Shown here piece after piece: positions 14,073 to 15,815 of a DNA stretch of 15,815 nt (its first letter is position 1; each line of letters starts with the position of its first letter). The stretch spans positions 1 through 15,815 of the forward strand of contig JAZRFL010000006.1 of the NCBI GenBank assembly GCA_045661365.1, in the 5' to 3' direction. Source of the DNA: UMGS1484 sp045661365 (lineage in GTDB: Bacteria > Bacillota > Clostridia > Oscillospirales > Acutalibacteraceae). Made by a program: the position numbers and the translations under genes. Under the pieces are notes generated by a model. The model saw only the letters and a program-made list of their open reading frames with translations. It was not told the origin of the DNA and made no database searches.

Positions 14073-14777
14073 TCACCGAATACACCCATCGGTAGCGGTA
14101 GCAAAGCTACGGATCAATTCAAATTCACCCGACATTTCCAAAACCAAGAATGCAATGGCCGCCGCAGCAATCGCCAAAGAACAAACCAACAACAACACCG
14201 ATTTGCCGTTCATGCGAAAAGCGGGAGTTTCACTTTTTGGTAGCAGTCTCGCTTGCCTTAAGGCAGTGGTAAACGGTTTATATAGTGCCAAGGTCAAAGC
14301 AGCATTTAAGGTTGCTTTGAGCGCGTTGAACGGCAATAACAACGTAGGAATCATGTCCACAACTTCGGATCGCGCCACCCCCATAAACAGTGGGGTAATA
14401 AACAAATTGGCAACCATCATAACGGCAATTACGGCAAAGACCGCCGTAACAACGCCGAAAATCGCACCACTAAAATTTCGTTTATATCTATAAATACTCC
14501 CACAGACCATGGCAAAGGTGACTGAGGAAAGAACATTCATAATCAAGCCATAAACACCGGTGTCGCTTACGGTCAAAAACTCCAAAAACGGTACCAAAAC
14601 GGCGGTAATACCACCCCAAATAGGGCCAAAAATGAGAGACGTAATGGCAATAATGGCATCTTTCGCGTCAAATGTGAGAAAACCGACCTTAATGCGGAAT
14701 ACAAACACACAAATATATGCCAAGGCACACATCATGGCAACAACCACAAGTTTTTTGGTGTTCAATGATTTTTGCAT
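14073..14777 (-). CDS. ribU: ECF transporter S component, riboflavin type (RibU)
   Basis: A 234-residue membrane protein, the substrate-binding subunit of an energy-coupling factor transporter that takes up riboflavin with shared EcfA/EcfA'/EcfT subunits (not in this window). The LTFDAKDAIIAITSLIFGP segment near 34-52 is typical of RibU. Helices are visible near 9-27, 40-62, 76-95, 103-125 and 145-166. An additional helix near 193-213 extends past the usual ~190-210 residue length. The specificity is supported by the FMN riboswitch directly upstream. ATG at 14777 has TAGGAGG 7-8 bases upstream; an open frame continuing to 14942 runs through the riboswitch and is rejected. It is transcribed alone and ends at a shared terminator. 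Confidence 0.9.
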   Translation of the reverse strand: MQKSLNTKKLVVVAMMCALAYICVFVFRIKVGFLTFDAKDAIIAITSLIFGPIWGGITAVLVPFLEFLTVSDTGVYGLIMNVLSSVTFAMVCGSIYRYKRNFSGAIFGVVTAVFAVIAVMMVANLFITPLFMGVARSEVVDMIPTLLLPFNALKATLNAALTLALYKPFTTALRQARLLPKSETPAFRMNGKSVLLLVCSLAIAAAAIAFLVLEMSGEFELIRSFATATDGCIR

Positions 14778-14802
14778 AAGAAAACCTCCTAAATAAGAGG
14801 GG

Positions 14803-14833
14803 CAAAAAAGAAAAACTCCGTCGAAAAACGGAG
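14803..14833 (-). terminator. Riboswitch-controlled terminator in the ribU leader
   Basis: Minus-strand stem CTCCGT / ACGGAG (14828-14833 with 14816-14821) followed by TTTTTCTTTTTTG. It lies between the FMN aptamer and the ribU ribosome binding site, so it is the probable expression platform: FMN binding should favour termination. Confidence 0.65.
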
Positions 14834-14855
14834 CACAAAAAGGCAATTGCCTGCT

Positions 14856-14978
14856 TGTTTCTTTCATCCGGACTATAACCGTCGGCTTTGGAATCACACC
14901 AAAATCGGCATACGCTCGCGGGCTTGTGGGCTTTTGCCCCATTACCGCCGGTGGAGAATCTCACTCCGCCCCGAAACA
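14856..14978 (-). promoter_or_regulatory. FMN riboswitch (RFN element) upstream of ribU
   Basis: The minus-strand leader carries the conserved RFN core blocks: TCGGGGCGGAGTGAGATTC, then CCACCGGCGGTAATG, AGCCCGCGAGC, TTTTGGTGTGATTCCAAAGC and CGACGGTTATAGTCCGGATG. Closing stem P1 is TGTTTC / GAAACA (14973-14978 with 14856-14861). It senses FMN and shuts off ribU when flavin is plentiful. The sequence GGGGCAAAA inside the aptamer is complementary to TTTTTTGCCCC downstream of the terminator, a possible competing pairing. Confidence 0.95.
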
Positions 14979-15014
14979 CACAATATGTAAAACAGTACAT
15001 AAAACAAAGGAACA

Positions 15015-15042
15015 TCTGCCACTCCCGATTGGGAGTGGCAGA
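15015..15042 (-). terminator. Intrinsic terminator after tuf
   Basis: A perfect 12-bp stem TCTGCCACTCCC / GGGAGTGGCAGA (15015-15026 with 15031-15042) with a 4-base loop, 20 bases after the tuf stop. The T-tract on the minus strand is interrupted (TGTTCCTTTGTTTT), so some read-through into the ribU leader is possible. No convincing separate ribU promoter was found between it and the riboswitch. Confidence 0.75.
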
Positions 15043-15062
15043 ATAAAACAATTCAAAAAGAA

Positions 15063-15815
15063 TTATTCGTTGATAGCGGTTACAACGCCGGAACCAACGG
15101 TACGGCCGCCTTCACGGATAGCGAAGCGCAGACCTTTTTCGATAGCGATAGGAGTGATCAATTCAACGTTGATTTCTACGTTATCGCCGGGCATGCACAT
15201 GCCTTCGGGATCATCCAAACGGATAGAACCGGTTACGTCGGTAGTTCTGAAATAGAATTGAGGACGATAGTTGTTGAAGAAGGGGGTATGACGGCCACCT
15301 TCATCCTTGGACAATACGTAAACTTGGCCACGGAATTTGGTGTGGGGATGAATGGAGTTGGGAGCGCAAAGAACTTGACCACGTTCGATTTCGCTTCTTT
15401 GAACACCACGGAGCAAAGCGCCGATGTTGTCGCCGGCTTCAGCATAATCCAGGATTTTGCGGAACATTTCGATACCGGTGCAAACAACTTTACGTTTTTC
15501 ATCGGTCAAACCAACGATTTCAACTTCTTCACCGGTTTTCAAAACGCCACGTTCTACACGGCCGGTAGCAACAGTACCACGACCGGTAATGGTCATAACG
15601 TCTTCAACAGGCATCAAGAAGGGCATGTCAGCTTTACGGTCGGGAGTAGGAATGTACTCGTCAACAGCTTTCATGAGTTCCAAAATGCATTGGGTTTCGG
15701 GAGCGTTGGCAGTATCGTCACCGCTGTATTCCAAAGCTTTCAAAGCAGGACCTTGGATAACGGGGATATCGTCGCCGGGGAATGCGTATGCGGTCAAGGT
15801 TTCACGGATTTCCAT
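15063..15815 (-). CDS. tuf: Elongation factor Tu, C-terminal 250 residues (5' end outside window)
   Basis: The 3' part of tuf; EF-Tu delivers aminoacyl-tRNA to the ribosome. The visible part starts at the end of the GTPase domain (EIRETLTAYAFPGDD, then ALKALE), corresponding to about residue 150 of a ~400-residue protein. Domain II carries GRGTVATGRVERG (78-90). Domain III contains GGRHTPFFNNYRPQFYFRTT (173-192). The GTP-binding P-loop lies beyond the right edge, so the ATG at 15815 is an internal Met, not the start. The reading frame is intact. In many Clostridia tuf follows fusA; that cannot be checked here. Confidence 0.97.
   Translation of the reverse strand: MEIRETLTAYAFPGDDIPVIQGPALKALEYSGDDTANAPETQCILELMKAVDEYIPTPDRKADMPFLMPVEDVMTITGRGTVATGRVERGVLKTGEEVEIVGLTDEKRKVVCTGIEMFRKILDYAEAGDNIGALLRGVQRSEIERGQVLCAPNSIHPHTKFRGQVYVLSKDEGGRHTPFFNNYRPQFYFRTTDVTGSIRLDDPEGMCMPGDNVEINVELITPIAIEKGLRFAIREGGRTVGSGVVTAINE

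Noticed and set aside
14778..14942. Upstream extension of the ribU reading frame
   Set aside because: It runs through the FMN riboswitch and terminator; the ATG at 14777 has an excellent ribosome binding site.

Overview
The window looks like chromosomal core DNA from a low-to-mid GC Bacillota of the class Clostridia, probably a gut-type Oscillospirales/Christensenellales-like anaerobe. This rests on strong AGGAGG-type ribosome binding sites, a SpoVB-type flippase - mazG - hup - rqcP (yabO) gene order, an archaeal-type single-chain glycyl-tRNA synthetase and an FMN riboswitch in front of a RibU-type transporter. Taxonomy is inferred from gene content and order only. No IS element, CRISPR array, tRNA or rRNA gene was seen.

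Layout. At the left edge is the start of an AT-richer minus-strand nucleotidyltransferase-fold gene that looks accessory. From 540 to 3746 (minus) runs a SpoVB/MurJ-superfamily flippase, mazG, hup and rqcP. This resembles the yabM-yabN-yabO region of Bacillus but lacks the following yabP/yabQ/divIC. Next (minus) is a two-gene unit of glyQS and a URO-D-family protein of the corrinoid methyltransferase type. Divergent from it is a plus-strand metallophosphoesterase with a near-consensus promoter and its own terminator. From 7363 to 11972 (minus) is a tightly packed rlmB - large membrane protein - hemW operon. A plus-strand pair follows: a xylose-isomerase-like TIM-barrel protein and a Gfo/Idh/MocA dehydrogenase, probably for a sugar or keto-sugar. 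It shares a 14-bp bidirectional terminator with minus-strand ribU. At the right edge is the 3' part of tuf (EF-Tu).

The most unusual object is the 910-residue membrane protein at 8460-11192. Its C-terminal 560 residues keep the membrane layout and domain order of a P1B heavy-metal P-type ATPase. The actuator TGE, the DKTGT phosphorylation loop (only the Asp remains), the intramembrane CPC and the TGDGxND hinge are all absent. It also carries a ~345-residue charged, probably disordered N-terminal extension. It appears to be a pseudo-ATPase placed between an rRNA methyltransferase and a heme chaperone, overlapping the latter by 4 bases.

Terminators, promoters and the riboswitch were read by eye. 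All family assignments come from recognised motifs; no database search was run.
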